Source: Desulfomicrobium apsheronum (GTDB taxonomy: Bacteria; Desulfobacterota; Desulfovibrionia; Desulfovibrionales; Desulfomicrobiaceae). From it: 64,000 bases of DNA. Position 1 is the first letter of the stretch. Every line of letters begins with the position of its first letter. Location of the stretch: positions 54,267 to 118,266 of the forward strand of contig NZ_FORX01000014.1 of the NCBI RefSeq assembly GCF_900114115.1, given 5' to 3'. The notes under the pieces were generated by a model. The model had not been told where the DNA came from, ran no database searches, and saw only the letters and a list, made by a program, of their open reading frames with translations. Shown one piece after another: positions 35,885 through 45,551 of this stretch. The position numbers and the translations under genes were made by a program.

Positions 35885-36038
35885 GGCTGACAGTTGAAAA
35901 AATCAAAATACGCAGGCCGCTTAAAAAGGTGAGATGCAAGAAAGCGGAAAAAGTCAGGACGCTCAATGTGTTGCACGCATACATGAACGGTCTGGCCTTT
36001 TTCGCTGAGACGGCAGATCTCCTTTTTGGGACGGCCTG
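35885..36038 (-). repeat. Dispersed ~150-bp repeat, copy 2
   Basis: The reverse complement of this spacer aligns with 14422-14577: TCAGCGAAAAA, GCCAGACCG, CATGTATG, TTTCTTGCATCTC and TTTTGATTTTTTC all have counterparts in the same order. It fills almost the whole gap between the convergent mgtE and CBS-protein genes. Confidence 0.65.
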
Positions 36039-36470
36039 CTAGTCCTCCGGCTCCACGGCATCCATAAGATCGATGGTCAGCCGCAGGAAGTCGGCCTCGG
36101 TGATAATCCCGCACAGCTTGTCGTCGCAAATCACGGGCAGGCATCCGTACTTCTCTTCCAGCAACAATCTGGCGGCTTCCTTCAAGGAGAGTTCTGCGGT
36201 GACGGTGACCACGTCGGTCTGCATGATTTCGCGGATGGGAATTCCAGACTCGATTTCATCCTGGGTCTGACGATCAATGCCGGCCAGTTCGGAGATGGTC
36301 GCGGCCAGAATGTCTCGATGCGTGAGCAGACCCGTGAACTTGCCCTGGTTATCGACGATGGGGATGTGGCGGATGCGTGCCAGATCCATCAGATCCTTGG
36401 CCGCGCTCAGACTTTCGTTGTGATTGAGGGTGAAGACATCCTTGGTCATGATATTTTTTACCTGGAACAT
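36039..36470 (-). CDS. Tandem CBS-domain protein
   Basis: A 143-residue protein consisting of two CBS domains (~1-60 and ~80-135; e.g. RHIPIVDNQGKFTGLLTHRDIL and GCLPVICDDKLCGIITEADFL). CBS pairs bind adenine nucleotides or SAM and act as sensors. The start at 36470 has AAGGAG seven bases ahead; longer readings are rejected. It converges with mgtE; a link with Mg2+ or energy status is possible but not shown. Confidence 0.88.
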   Translation of the reverse strand: MFQVKNIMTKDVFTLNHNESLSAAKDLMDLARIRHIPIVDNQGKFTGLLTHRDILAATISELAGIDRQTQDEIESGIPIREIMQTDVVTVTAELSLKEAARLLLEEKYGCLPVICDDKLCGIITEADFLRLTIDLMDAVEPED

Positions 36471-36621
36471 GGCATTCTCCTTTTTGAGCATTCTTTCCGA
36501 TTCCAGCATCGCGGGCAAGAAAAAGGTTGGCGCGGGCGATGAAGAGCGGTTCACAATGATGTCCGTGTTGACTTGGATGGTGAAATCTGGTTTGCAACCA
36601 TCTTTCTGGTAATGATTTCCA

Positions 36622-37293
36622 ATGAATCGAGCAGACCGGGAGAGCTTTACGTTGAAGGGATTTCTTCGCAATCGGGAAAGAATGGTGCGGGAGCAGATCG
36701 AGGCCAGGGGGATCACCGACGAACGCGTGCTGTCGGTGATGCGTCAGGTTCCGCGTCATCTTTTTGTCGACGAAGCCCTGCAGATGCAGGCCTACGGTGA
36801 TCATCCAGTGCCCATCGGTCTTGGGCAGACACTTTCCCAGCCATACATCGTCGCCCTGATGACATCGCTTCTGGTCGTCCGTCCGCGCATGCGCATCCTT
36901 GAAATAGGCACCGGCTCCGGATATCAGGCCGCCATACTCGCGGCCATGGGAGCGGAGGTCTTCACCGTTGAGCGGATAAAACAGCTCTACATGACCGCCC
37001 GCAGCCGACTTTTGCAGATGAAATACTTCAATGTACGGGTCAAGCTCGACGACGGGACCATGGGCTGGCCCGACCTGGGACCCTTTGATCGCATCATCGT
37101 CACGGCCGGAGGCCCCGAGGTGCCCGCGCCCTTGCTGGAGCAGCTGACGGACCCGGGCATCATGCTCATTCCCGTGGGCGCGACCCGAAGGGACCAGCGG
37201 CTGCTCAGAATTTTCAAGAAGGAAGGGCGCATCCACCAGGAAGATCACGGCTCCGTCGCTTTCGTTGACCTGGTTGGATCGCACGGCTGGTGA
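36622..37293 (+). CDS. pcm: Protein-L-isoaspartate O-methyltransferase
   Basis: A 223-residue SAM-dependent enzyme that starts repair of isoaspartyl residues in damaged proteins. The SAM motif is [16 protein letters not shown]; the family signatures [10 protein letters not shown] and [13 protein letters not shown] are present. Length is normal. A downstream ATG at 36682 ([10 protein letters not shown]) is a possible alternative start. It is divergent from the CBS gene. Confidence 0.95.
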   Translation: MNRADRESFTLKGFLRNRERMVREQIEARGITDERVLSVMRQVPRHLFVDEALQMQAYGDHPVPIGLGQTLSQPYIVALMTSLLVVRPRMRILEIGTGSGYQAAILAAMGAEVFTVERIKQLYMTARSRLLQMKYFNVRVKLDDGTMGWPDLGPFDRIIVTAGGPEVPAPLLEQLTDPGIMLIPVGATRRDQRLLRIFKKEGRIHQEDHGSVAFVDLVGSHGW

Positions 37294-37433
37294 CCCTTGG
37301 TGTCGCGGAGCGTAGAGTCGCTCCTGGTGCATCGATGCGTGCCGTCAATAAACGCCGCGTAACCTTTATATGAATATCTGGCCCAAGCAGTCGCCCGAAA
37401 CGGCTGCGGATGGTCCATATCCCCGGAGGAAAA

Positions 37434-38342
37434 ATGTCCGAAACCAATTCATCCTGTTCCAGCTGCTCCGGCAAGAACACCCTGGGAACTATCCAGGACA
37501 GCCCGGAAACCAAGCTCGAACGTCAGGACAAGGTCATCGCCAGCACCCTGTCCAAGATCAAATACAAGCTTTTCGTCATGAGCGGCAAGGGCGGAGTGGG
37601 CAAAAGCTCCGTATCCACCAATCTGGCCGCCGCCCTGGCCATCAAGGGCTACAAGGTCGGGCTGCTGGACGTCGACATTCACGGACCCAGCGTCCCGCAT
37701 CTGCTCGGGCTGACCGGCCTTTTGGACATCGACCCGCAAAAGGGCATCCAGCCCAAGCGTTACAGTGAAAACCTGGCGGTGGTGTCCATGGAGTCCCTGC
37801 TCAAGGATCCCGATCAGGCCGTGCTCTGGAAGGGGCCCATGAAGACCTCGGCCATCCGCCAGTTCGTGTCCGATGTGGACTGGGGCGAGCTTGATTTTCT
37901 GGTCATCGATTCCCCTCCCGGCACGGGCGACGAGCCAATGGCCGTGCTCAAGACAGTCCCCGATGCCCTGAGCATCGTCATCACGACGCCTCAAGAAATT
38001 TCTTTGGCAGACGTGCGAAAATCGATTAACTTTCTTCAGTATGTGAAAGCGAACATTCTTGGTGTCGTTGAAAACATGAGCGGTCTGATCTGTCCGCACT
38101 GCGCCCAGAAGATCGATCTGTTCAAGAAGGGCGGAGGAGAGGAGCTGGCCAGAAAATATTCCTTGCCGTTCCTCGGAGCCATCCCGCTTGATCCGGCTAC
38201 GGTGGTCGCCGGAGATTTGGGCAAACCCGTGGTAATGCTCGATGTTGAATGTCCGGCCAAGACGGCCTTGCTCGAGTTGGCGGAACGAGTCATCGCCGCC
38301 GCTGAAAACAGCCTGGAGGCCGTCTCAAGCAGTCATGTATAG
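37434..38342 (+). CDS. apbC: Mrp/NBP35-type Fe-S carrier ATPase
   Basis: A 302-residue P-loop protein of the Mrp/ApbC family that assembles or carries Fe-S clusters. The deviant Walker A is SGKGGVGKSSVST, followed by LLDVDIHGPSVP and VIDSPPGTGDE; the cluster-binding pair is ICPHCAQ (~residue 220), and an N-terminal CSSCSG pair is also present. The start at 37434 has GGAGG four bases ahead. It is a single-gene unit, followed by an inverted-repeat element. Confidence 0.93.
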   Translation: MSETNSSCSSCSGKNTLGTIQDSPETKLERQDKVIASTLSKIKYKLFVMSGKGGVGKSSVSTNLAAALAIKGYKVGLLDVDIHGPSVPHLLGLTGLLDIDPQKGIQPKRYSENLAVVSMESLLKDPDQAVLWKGPMKTSAIRQFVSDVDWGELDFLVIDSPPGTGDEPMAVLKTVPDALSIVITTPQEISLADVRKSINFLQYVKANILGVVENMSGLICPHCAQKIDLFKKGGGEELARKYSLPFLGAIPLDPATVVAGDLGKPVVMLDVECPAKTALLELAERVIAAAENSLEAVSSSHV

Positions 38343-38347
38343 ACGAT

Positions 38348-38451
38348 ACTGCAAAAAGTCGTGAAAGACCTGGGTGTCTTCCCCCAAAGGCGGGCCATGT
38401 CGGGCAATGGCGCGAAATCCATTCTTCGATGGGATGAAGACTTTTTGCAGT
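38348..38451. repeat. 104-bp element bounded by 13-bp perfect inverted repeats
   Basis: ACTGCAAAAAGTC at 38348-38360 and GACTTTTTGCAGT at 38439-38451 are exact inverted copies bounding a 78-bp core. It could be a MITE-like insertion or a large hairpin at the 3' end of the Mrp gene. Confidence 0.5.
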
Positions 38452-38487
38452 GACCTCATGTGTAGGTAAAATGGTGATACGAATTTC

Positions 38488-39090
38488 ATGAAACGTGGCT
38501 TAATACTTTCACTTCTTGTTGCCCTACAGTTTTTTCTCTTGGCTGGACAAAGCGTCCACGCCAAAGGAATCTATTATATGGTCAAGGAGGATGGGAGTCT
38601 TTGCATAACGGACATTCCTAATTCAAGAAAATATAAGCCGTACAAGTTTCAAAAGACGATCAATTACATACGAAATGCAATCATTGCCTTCAAGCGCGAC
38701 CACAGAAGCGTTGAAGAAGTGAACAGAATAGTCTCTGGATTATGTTCCAAATATGATGTAGATAAAAAACTCGTGATGGCGGTGATTGATGTTGAGTCCG
38801 GATTCAATGCCGCTGCGGTTTCAACCGCGGGAGCGCAGGGCTTGATGCAGATCATGCCCGAAACCGGAAGGGACCTCGATCTTGAGGATCCTTTCGATCC
38901 CTCGGAAAATATCGATGCGGGTATCCGTTATCTCAGATATCTACTGGATACTTTTCCTGATAAGCGTCTTGCTGTCGCGGCATATAATGCAGGGCCAAAT
39001 GCCGTTAAAAAATATGGAGGAATTCCTCCATACGCCGAAACTCAAAACTATGTAGATAAAGTTTGGGCGCGACTTCAACATTATGAATAA
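38488..39090 (+). CDS. Lytic transglycosylase with SLT domain
   Basis: A 200-residue secreted enzyme cleaving peptidoglycan glycan strands. A signal peptide (SLLVALQFFLLAGQSVHA) is followed by a short DUF4124-like segment (GIYYMVKEDGSLCITDIP) and the SLT domain (~80-200) with catalytic Glu in VIDVESGFNAAAVS, then GAQGLMQIMPETG and VAAYNAGPNAVKKYGGIPPY. It overlaps pgsA by eight bases. Confidence 0.92.
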   Translation: MKRGLILSLLVALQFFLLAGQSVHAKGIYYMVKEDGSLCITDIPNSRKYKPYKFQKTINYIRNAIIAFKRDHRSVEEVNRIVSGLCSKYDVDKKLVMAVIDVESGFNAAAVSTAGAQGLMQIMPETGRDLDLEDPFDPSENIDAGIRYLRYLLDTFPDKRLAVAAYNAGPNAVKKYGGIPPYAETQNYVDKVWARLQHYE

Positions 39091-39634
39091 AAAAATGATG
39101 AACGTACCAAATGCCCTCACGGTGTTTCGAATATTGGCGGTGCCCTTTATTATCGCCTTGCTGTATTTCCCCAACCCGACAACCTGTCTATTGGCGACGG
39201 TCTTTTTTCTTATCGCCATCCTTACAGATCTTGCTGACGGCTTCTGGGCAAGAAAGTACAATCAGGTCACTAATTTCGGGAAATTCCTCGATCCACTGGC
39301 TGACAAGATACTCATTGCATCGGTCCTGATCATGCTGGTGGAGTTGAATTGGATTCCGGCATGGATCGCGATCGTTGTCATTGTCCGGGAATTGCTTGTC
39401 ACCGGATTGCGGGCCATAGCCGCAGACAAGGGCCAAGTTATCGCGGCAGACAAATATGGAAAGATGAAGACAATCATGCAGAGCGTCGCGCTGGTCCCGC
39501 TCATTTATCACTACCCGTTCTTTGGTATCGACACTGCGCAATTGGGCTTTTTGCTGCTGCTTGTCGCGGTGGTGCTCACTTTGTACTCGGGGTGGAATTA
39601 TCTTTTCGGCTTTTATCGGATTTGGGGTGACTGA
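39083..39634 (+). CDS. pgsA: CDP-diacylglycerol-glycerol-3-phosphate 3-phosphatidyltransferase
   Basis: A 183-residue inner-membrane enzyme that commits CDP-diacylglycerol to phosphatidylglycerol. The CDP-alcohol phosphatidyltransferase motif D-x2-D-G-x2-A-R-x8-G-x3-D-x3-D is seen from DLADGFWARK to FGKFLDPLADK. About five membrane helices. The start overlaps the transglycosylase stop; two further in-frame Met codons follow closely. Confidence 0.94.
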   Translation: MNKKMMNVPNALTVFRILAVPFIIALLYFPNPTTCLLATVFFLIAILTDLADGFWARKYNQVTNFGKFLDPLADKILIASVLIMLVELNWIPAWIAIVVIVRELLVTGLRAIAADKGQVIAADKYGKMKTIMQSVALVPLIYHYPFFGIDTAQLGFLLLLVAVVLTLYSGWNYLFGFYRIWGD

Positions 39635-39769
39635 ACTTTGCATTTTGTTTCTCTTAATTTTAGTGTATAGATACCCCCAACGTATTTGAACTGAAGGGTG
39701 CGACAAGAATCTGCTTGCCTATCACAGATTTTCATTTTTTGCGGACAGTTCCTTTGGAGGACGGCATAA

Positions 39770-40852
39770 ATGGCTCAAATAGATGCTTTTTTCAAGATGA
39801 TGCATGAACTTGGGGCCTCGGATCTTCATCTCTCGTCAGGTTCGCAACCGATCATCCGCCTGCATGGCGAAATGCAGCGCATCAAGTACAAATTTCTTGA
39901 ACACGAAGAACTCAAAAAACTGCTCTACGAAATTACCCCTGAAAACAAGATCAAGACATTCGAAGAATGTGGTGATGTGGATTTCTCCTACGAAGTCACG
40001 CACCTGGCTCGGTACCGCGCCAACTTCTTCATGCAGAAACGCGGAATAGGCGCGGTTTTTCGCGAAATCCCGCAAAAAATTCTCACCATCGAGGAACTGG
40101 GCCTGCCGGGCATCCTCAAGAATCTGGCGCTGTTGCCCAAAGGGCTCGTGCTGGTCACCGGCCCGACCGGAAGCGGTAAATCGACCACGCTCGCTGCCAT
40201 TGTCGATTACGTGAACAAGATCCGCAAGGATCACATCCTGACCATCGAAGACCCCATCGAATTCGTGCACGAACCTCAGAACTGCCTGATCAACCAGCGC
40301 GAAGTCGGCCGGGACACCCTGTCCTTCAGCGCCGCCTTGCGCGGAGCCTTGCGCGAAGATCCGGACATCATCCTGGTCGGCGAAATGCGAGACCTGGAAA
40401 CCATTCAGCTCGCTCTTGAAGCCGCCGAAACAGGCCATCTGGTTTTTGCGACCCTGCACACCATCTCCGCCTCGAAAACCATCGACCGCATCATCGAGGT
40501 TTTTCCCGGTGATCTGCAGGGTCAAATTCGCTCCGGCCTCGCTGATTCCCTGCGGGCCATCATCGCGCAGAACCTTTTCAAGCGCATCGACCAGCCCGGC
40601 CGCGTGGCGGGCATTGAAGTCCTCATCGCCACCCCCGCCGTGCGCAACCTGATCCGCGAAAACAAGATCTTCCAGATCAACTCCGTTATCGAGACCGGAC
40701 GAAAGTTCGGCATGCAGAGTATCGACGATGCCATCATGAAACTTCTCACCGCCGGTGTCATCGATGCCGAGCAGGCGTACAACAAGGCGGCCACAAAATC
40801 GAAATTCAGGGAATTTCTGACCACACCGCCCCAAGATTTCACCGAGGTGTAG
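39770..40852 (+). CDS. pilT: Type IV pilus retraction ATPase PilT
   Basis: A 360-residue hexameric retraction motor. An N-terminal PAS-like domain (~1-110) precedes Walker A GPTGSGKST, the Asp box ILTIEDPIEF, Walker B IILVGEMRDLET and the His box GHLVFATLHT; the AIRNLIRE-type motif appears as AVRNLIRENK. GGAGG lies ten bases ahead of the start. It is the first gene of a run that includes pilU and three small genes. Confidence 0.96.
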   Translation: MAQIDAFFKMMHELGASDLHLSSGSQPIIRLHGEMQRIKYKFLEHEELKKLLYEITPENKIKTFEECGDVDFSYEVTHLARYRANFFMQKRGIGAVFREIPQKILTIEELGLPGILKNLALLPKGLVLVTGPTGSGKSTTLAAIVDYVNKIRKDHILTIEDPIEFVHEPQNCLINQREVGRDTLSFSAALRGALREDPDIILVGEMRDLETIQLALEAAETGHLVFATLHTISASKTIDRIIEVFPGDLQGQIRSGLADSLRAIIAQNLFKRIDQPGRVAGIEVLIATPAVRNLIRENKIFQINSVIETGRKFGMQSIDDAIMKLLTAGVIDAEQAYNKAATKSKFREFLTTPPQDFTEV

Positions 40853-40853
40853 T

Positions 40854-42029
40854 ATGCAAAGAGCGCATCTTGACCATATCCTGCATCAGGTTCTCGATTT
40901 CGCACCTGATACCTCAGACATTCTCTTCACAGTGAACAAGCACGTGCAGGCGGAAGTTCACGGCGAGCTCGTCAACGCCAAGCTCGAACCGAACCCTGGA
41001 CCGCTCTTGCCCGTACAGGTTGAAGCTGTGGCCATGTGTCTCATGGGTCGCAACATGCGCCTTTACGAGGATCAGCTACGCACAGGTTCCTGCGATCTCT
41101 CCTACGAACTGCCGGGGCGCTGCCGCTTCAGGGTGAACGTGTTGGGACAGAAAGGCTCGCTGGCCATCGTTATGCGTAAGCTGACTTCCATAGTGCCCAC
41201 CATCAAGGACCTCGCCCTGCCTGAAGTTTTTTACGAAATGTCCAAGGAGAAGTTCGGCCTCATTCTGGTCACCGGCGCCACCGGCACGGGTAAGACCACT
41301 TCCCTTGCCGCCCTCATCGACAATATAAACCAGATGCACCGCAAGCATATCGTCACCCTTGAGGACCCCATCGAATATGTCCACGAGCACAAGCTCGGGA
41401 CCGTGAACCAGCGCGAACTCGGCCTTGATTTCGATTCTTTCTCATCGGGACTCAGGGCGGCGTTACGCCAGGCGCCAAAGGTCATCCTGGTGGGTGAAAT
41501 CCGTGACCGCGATACGATTACCATTGCCCTGGAAGCCGCGGAGACAGGCCATCTCGTGCTCGGCACCCTGCACACCAGCGATACCGGCCAGACGATCAAC
41601 CGCATCATCGGCATGTTCGAACTGGCCGAAGAGCGATTGATCAGATCGCGTCTGGCAGAGAGTCTCAAGTATGTCGTTTCACAAAGGTTGATGCCGCGTC
41701 TTGGTGGTGGGCGAGTGCCCGCTTTCGAGGTTCTGAAATCGAACTTGCGTATCAAGGAAGTGATCTACAACGGTGAGGGCGAAGACAAGTCCTTCTATAA
41801 CATTGTTGAATCCGGTGATGCCTACGGCATGATCACTTTCGACAAGTACATCGCCAACCAGTTTTACGAAAACATCATCTCCGAAGATACTGCCATGCTC
41901 TACGGATCGGACAAATCACGCCTGGCCCAGATGCTGGACAAGATCAAAACCGCCCGTGGAGAGAAGGTTACGGACATTGAAGGCCTTGAACTTGATCATG
42001 AATATGATCGCAAGAGCTCCTTTTTTTGA
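40854..42029 (+). CDS. pilU: PilU-like retraction ATPase
   Basis: A 391-residue PilT paralogue. It has Walker A GATGTGKTTS, ASP box IVTLEDPIEYV, Walker B VILVGEIRDRDT and His box GHLVLGTLHT, with an N-terminal domain that differs from PilT. PilU proteins support PilT-dependent retraction. It starts one base after the pilT stop. The C-terminal ~40 residues (after SRLAQMLDKIK) are a charged extension, as in PilU. Confidence 0.87.
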   Translation: MQRAHLDHILHQVLDFAPDTSDILFTVNKHVQAEVHGELVNAKLEPNPGPLLPVQVEAVAMCLMGRNMRLYEDQLRTGSCDLSYELPGRCRFRVNVLGQKGSLAIVMRKLTSIVPTIKDLALPEVFYEMSKEKFGLILVTGATGTGKTTSLAALIDNINQMHRKHIVTLEDPIEYVHEHKLGTVNQRELGLDFDSFSSGLRAALRQAPKVILVGEIRDRDTITIALEAAETGHLVLGTLHTSDTGQTINRIIGMFELAEERLIRSRLAESLKYVVSQRLMPRLGGGRVPAFEVLKSNLRIKEVIYNGEGEDKSFYNIVESGDAYGMITFDKYIANQFYENIISEDTAMLYGSDKSRLAQMLDKIKTARGEKVTDIEGLELDHEYDRKSSFF

Positions 42030-42038
42030 GAGGTTAGA

Positions 42039-42623
42039 ATGGACATCACCTGCACGCATTGCAAATCCAGCTTTGTGATACCGGACGACCGTATTCCTGA
42101 AACCAGAAAGTTCAAACTCAATTGTCCAAAATGCAGAGAACCGATTGTCGTTGATCAGGAAACCGACACTGATAAAGTTGTCGCTCCCGAACATTTTCCG
42201 CATGATGCGACAGTAGCTTTTTTGTTTATCAAGAACAGGAATCTCTCCGAGAGAATAGGCCTTTTCTTGAAGTCACGTGGCATTTTTGTTTCCGAAACAG
42301 CACTCATTCACGAGGCGTTGGATAAGGTTCGCATCAATTACTACAACATCCTTATCCTTGAAGAATCGGAAGAGGCCAAAGCCATCCTTGGTGTTGTCAG
42401 AAAATGGAACGGATTGCGTCGCCGGGATGTCAACATCATTTTGGTCGAAGCCGATTGCAAGAGCCTGCATGCCAACGAAGCCTTTTTCAGAGGCGTAAAT
42501 GCCGTTGTCAGCGCGAAAGATAGTGAAAGAATCGAAAATATTCTTGACCTTGCTATGGGTGAATTCAAAAGCTATAGTGAGCCTTGGGCTGTTGCAGCAC
42601 AAAGACTGCACATGAAAGGGTAG
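42039..42623 (+). CDS. Zinc-ribbon protein with receiver-like C-terminal domain
   Basis: A 194-residue protein. The N-terminal zinc ribbon is of the MJ0042 type (ITCTHCKSSFVIPDDRIP, then KLNCPKCREP; two CxxC pairs). The C-terminal part (~65-180) has the alternating strand/helix pattern of a response-regulator receiver (NILILEESEEAKAIL, VNIILVEADCKSLHA, GVNAVVSAKD) but without a clear phosphorylatable Asp. It sits directly behind pilU, so it may be connected with pilus function. No specific role is known to me. Confidence 0.7.
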   Translation: MDITCTHCKSSFVIPDDRIPETRKFKLNCPKCREPIVVDQETDTDKVVAPEHFPHDATVAFLFIKNRNLSERIGLFLKSRGIFVSETALIHEALDKVRINYYNILILEESEEAKAILGVVRKWNGLRRRDVNIILVEADCKSLHANEAFFRGVNAVVSAKDSERIENILDLAMGEFKSYSEPWAVAAQRLHMKG

Positions 42624-42626
42624 TTC

Positions 42627-42908
42627 ATGATTCATGGTAAAAATCAAATTTTTCTTTTTCTGCTGTGCATAATTAACATATTTCTTGTCTTCAAGATATT
42701 TGATGAAGACAGCGGATTGCCTGTTTATAAAGATTTGAAGAACAAGATAGAAAGTGTGCAGGATAAAATTGACAATGTTGATTTTCGGAACAGGGAAATC
42801 AGTTCTGAAATTCGCATTCTCAAGAAGAATGACCAATATGTAAACAGATTGATCAAGCGCGAGCTTTTTTACGTCGCAGACAATGAACTGATGTACATCC
42901 TGAAATAA
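42627..42908 (+). CDS. Small FtsB/DivIC-like membrane coiled-coil protein
   Basis: A 93-residue protein with one N-terminal membrane helix (IFLFLLCIINIFLVFKIF), then a coiled coil (LKNKIESVQDKIDNVDFRNR, EISSEIRILKKN) and a short tail (KRELFYVADNELMYIL). This is the topology of the FtsB/septum-formation-initiator family in cell division. It lies three bases after the zinc-ribbon gene. Confidence 0.7.
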   Translation: MIHGKNQIFLFLLCIINIFLVFKIFDEDSGLPVYKDLKNKIESVQDKIDNVDFRNREISSEIRILKKNDQYVNRLIKRELFYVADNELMYILK

Positions 42909-42909
42909 T

Positions 42910-43662
42910 ATGAACGATACACTACACCTTTTCGACGAACTTCTCGAACATGACTCGGGCTCAAAGATTTTTTTTCCTTTGGCCCGGCTGTATCGGAAGC
43001 AAGGTCATACGCAACGAGCCATCGAGATTGTACAAAAAGGAATAGAACATCATCCTGACTATCTTGAAGCGCAACTGTATCTGATTGAGCTCTTGAGCGA
43101 AATCGGCGATACTTCGGCCGCTGAAAACAAGGCGTTCTCCGTGTTTTCCAAACTGCTGTCCTATGAAAAATTCTGGGTCAGCTTGCGAGCTCACTATGCA
43201 AAATCCCAGCGCTCCGACTTGGCGTTGGCGTCTTTTCTGGTTGAGCGAAACGCACGAGGTGAGGATGTCGACCTGCTCAAGCTCCTGACCTACGGCATCG
43301 GCCATTACACCGAACTGACCTGTTCGGACTCTCCGAGTGTCGAACCGGAACAGGATCTTGATGCCGAAGAAGTCGCCCAAATTTGCCTCAATTCAGGAAT
43401 AAAGACGAAAACCATGGCCAAGCTCCTTGTGGCCCAGGGAGAATTCGCGCAGGCCATAAAGATTTACGACGACCTGCTGGAAGGTGTGGTCAACGAGGAA
43501 GAGCGAAAGGAGTTGAGCGGACTGCGCGCCAACGCGCACAAGGAATTGGGCAGCGTGCCCGACCCGGCGGTCGAAAAAAACAACAAACTGTTTTTTGTAC
43601 TCAACACCTTGGCGGATCGTCTTGAACAAAAATCCAATTCGCAATCCCTGAATGCCGATTGA
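42910..43662 (+). CDS. TPR-containing cytoplasmic protein
   Basis: A 250-residue protein without a signal peptide, built of TPR-like helical repeats (e.g. FFPLARLYRKQGHTQRAIEI, DYLEAQLYLIELLSEIGD, KLLVAQGEFAQAIKIYDDLL). The gene starts one base beyond the FtsB-like gene, so it is the last member of the pilT unit. Binding to a pilus or division protein is a guess. Confidence 0.75.
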   Translation: MNDTLHLFDELLEHDSGSKIFFPLARLYRKQGHTQRAIEIVQKGIEHHPDYLEAQLYLIELLSEIGDTSAAENKAFSVFSKLLSYEKFWVSLRAHYAKSQRSDLALASFLVERNARGEDVDLLKLLTYGIGHYTELTCSDSPSVEPEQDLDAEEVAQICLNSGIKTKTMAKLLVAQGEFAQAIKIYDDLLEGVVNEEERKELSGLRANAHKELGSVPDPAVEKNNKLFFVLNTLADRLEQKSNSQSLNAD

Positions 43663-43792
43663 AACTTCACTGTGAAATTCCCTCTTGATTCTTTTTTGGC
43701 TCAACTATAGTTCCTTATAAATTTTCATTTTTACATGAGTTTGTCTTTTTTGGCATTTTCTTATTCAATTCCAATCGATTCCGAGAGACTCC

Positions 43793-44485
43793 ATGAAATT
43801 TATCATTCCAATTCTTGCGTTGCTTTTACTTGTAGCGTGCAAGCCTGTTAAGGTTACGCAGCAATATTACAACGATTACGTTAATCCGGTAGCAAGTATT
43901 GATTACGAAGACACACTTTCCGCTGATATCCCTGTAGAGTTTCTGGATGATTATTATACTGTTGACAGTAAAATTGTAAGACTGGCAAATCAGCTCGATC
44001 TTTTTGATTCTCGCGTTGACAACAATTGGATTGAATATCAAAAATCAATTCAGCCGTGGATCACGAATGTCGCGGTTTTGGATCAGGATCAGCTTTTTAT
44101 TTCCGGTGATGACGCACTTGGCTTTGATCCGGCAATTCGCACGATCCTGGCTGACTTCACTCCTGAAAAGAACAGGATTTTTGTATTTAAAGACAATCGA
44201 CAATTTTTTATTCATCTGCACTCAATGCCCGACGGGCAATACAAGACGACGGTTGTTGAAGTCGATATGAACGTCCTCGCGCTTGAAATTCCTGAACACC
44301 GAACCGTTATCGCTGTTGACGACCAGATTTGCGGACCAGCAATCGCGAATTTTTCCGAAGCATGCATAAATTTGAGAAATGCATCCAAGTATTCAGGAAG
44401 TATTGAGATTAATGACAGGCAGTGGTATTGGATCAGAAGCATGGGTTCTGATAATCTTGTATATTTACATCTCGATCAAGAGTAA
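43793..44485 (+). CDS. Predicted lipoprotein of unknown function
   Basis: 230 residues with a lipoprotein signal ([10 protein letters not shown], lipobox Leu-Val-Ala-Cys at residue 16). The mature part is acidic and aromatic ([28 protein letters not shown]) with no recognised domain. It is lower in GC than neighbouring genes. It is followed after five bases by fbp; the pairing has no obvious meaning. Confidence 0.7.
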   Translation: MKFIIPILALLLLVACKPVKVTQQYYNDYVNPVASIDYEDTLSADIPVEFLDDYYTVDSKIVRLANQLDLFDSRVDNNWIEYQKSIQPWITNVAVLDQDQLFISGDDALGFDPAIRTILADFTPEKNRIFVFKDNRQFFIHLHSMPDGQYKTTVVEVDMNVLALEIPEHRTVIAVDDQICGPAIANFSEACINLRNASKYSGSIEINDRQWYWIRSMGSDNLVYLHLDQE

Positions 44486-44490
44486 TAAGC

Positions 44491-45507
44491 ATGCGCCAAG
44501 TAACAGTTGTCGAACATTTGCTCCTGCGTCAAAAAGAGAGGCCAATGGCCTCTGGTCGTTTCACCAGATTGCTGACCGAACTGATTCTGTCCGCGAAGAT
44601 CATTGATCGCGAAGTCTCCAAGGCTGGTCTGCTTGATGTTCTCGGCGTTACCGGGGAAGTGAACGTGCAGGGAGAAATCGTCCAGAAGTTGGATGATTTC
44701 GCCAACCGTGTCATCATCAGAAGAATGGAACGGGCCGGCGTGCTTTGCGCCATGGTATCGGAGGAAAACGCCGATTTTATCCCGATCCCCCGCCAGTACC
44801 CCGTCGGTGACTACATCCTGATCTTTGATCCACTGGACGGTTCGGCCAACATCGACGCCAACGTCAGCATCGGGACCATTTTCAGCATTTACCGTCGTAC
44901 GTCCTTCGATCAGCAGGCCGTCAGCGTCGGAGACCTGCTGCAGAAGGGCTCCATGCAGGTCGCGGCCGGGTACATCATCTACGGTTCCTCGACGATGATG
45001 GTCTATACCGCCGGAAACGGTGTTCACGGGTTCACACTTGATCCCAGCGTGGGCGAGTTTCTGCTCTCGCATCCGGACATAAAAATTCCGGAACGGGGAA
45101 GAATCTACTCCGTCAACGAAGGGTATTTTTCCTATTGGGACGAGCCTACAAAAAATATCGTGAATCATTTCAAGTCCAATGACAGCGCCACTGGACGTCC
45201 TTACAGTTCGCGCTATATCGGCTCCCTGGTTTCCGATTTCCACCGAAATCTGATTTACGGCGGCATTTTCATGTATCCCGCCGACTCGCGTGATTTGCGC
45301 AAGCCTTCAGGCAAGCTGCGACTCATGTGCGAAGCCGCCCCCATGGCCATGATCGCCGAGCAGGCCGGCGGCCTCGCGACGGACGGAATTCGCCGCATCC
45401 TCGACATCGAGCCACAGGAACTGCATCAGCGCGTGCCTTTGTTCATTGGCTCCAAGCAAGACGTCGAGGTTGTCCTCAAGTTCTATGCAGACGCCGCCAA
45501 AAGCTAG
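44491..45507 (+). CDS. fbp: Class I fructose-1,6-bisphosphatase
   Basis: A 338-residue gluconeogenic phosphatase. The metal/substrate motif is [19 protein letters not shown], the start is typical ([15 protein letters not shown]), and the C-terminal substrate loop [20 protein letters not shown] is present. Length and domains are normal. The next gene, tsaD, follows 44 bases later. Confidence 0.95.
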   Translation: MRQVTVVEHLLLRQKERPMASGRFTRLLTELILSAKIIDREVSKAGLLDVLGVTGEVNVQGEIVQKLDDFANRVIIRRMERAGVLCAMVSEENADFIPIPRQYPVGDYILIFDPLDGSANIDANVSIGTIFSIYRRTSFDQQAVSVGDLLQKGSMQVAAGYIIYGSSTMMVYTAGNGVHGFTLDPSVGEFLLSHPDIKIPERGRIYSVNEGYFSYWDEPTKNIVNHFKSNDSATGRPYSSRYIGSLVSDFHRNLIYGGIFMYPADSRDLRKPSGKLRLMCEAAPMAMIAEQAGGLATDGIRRILDIEPQELHQRVPLFIGSKQDVEVVLKFYADAAKS

Positions 45508-45551
45508 GAACTCGCTTTGCCCCCAGCATCTCTTGAAAATAAGTGCAGACG

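Noticed and set aside
39836..40834. Minus-strand frame of 332 codons over pilT
   Set aside because: Shadow of pilT, which has complete ATPase motifs.
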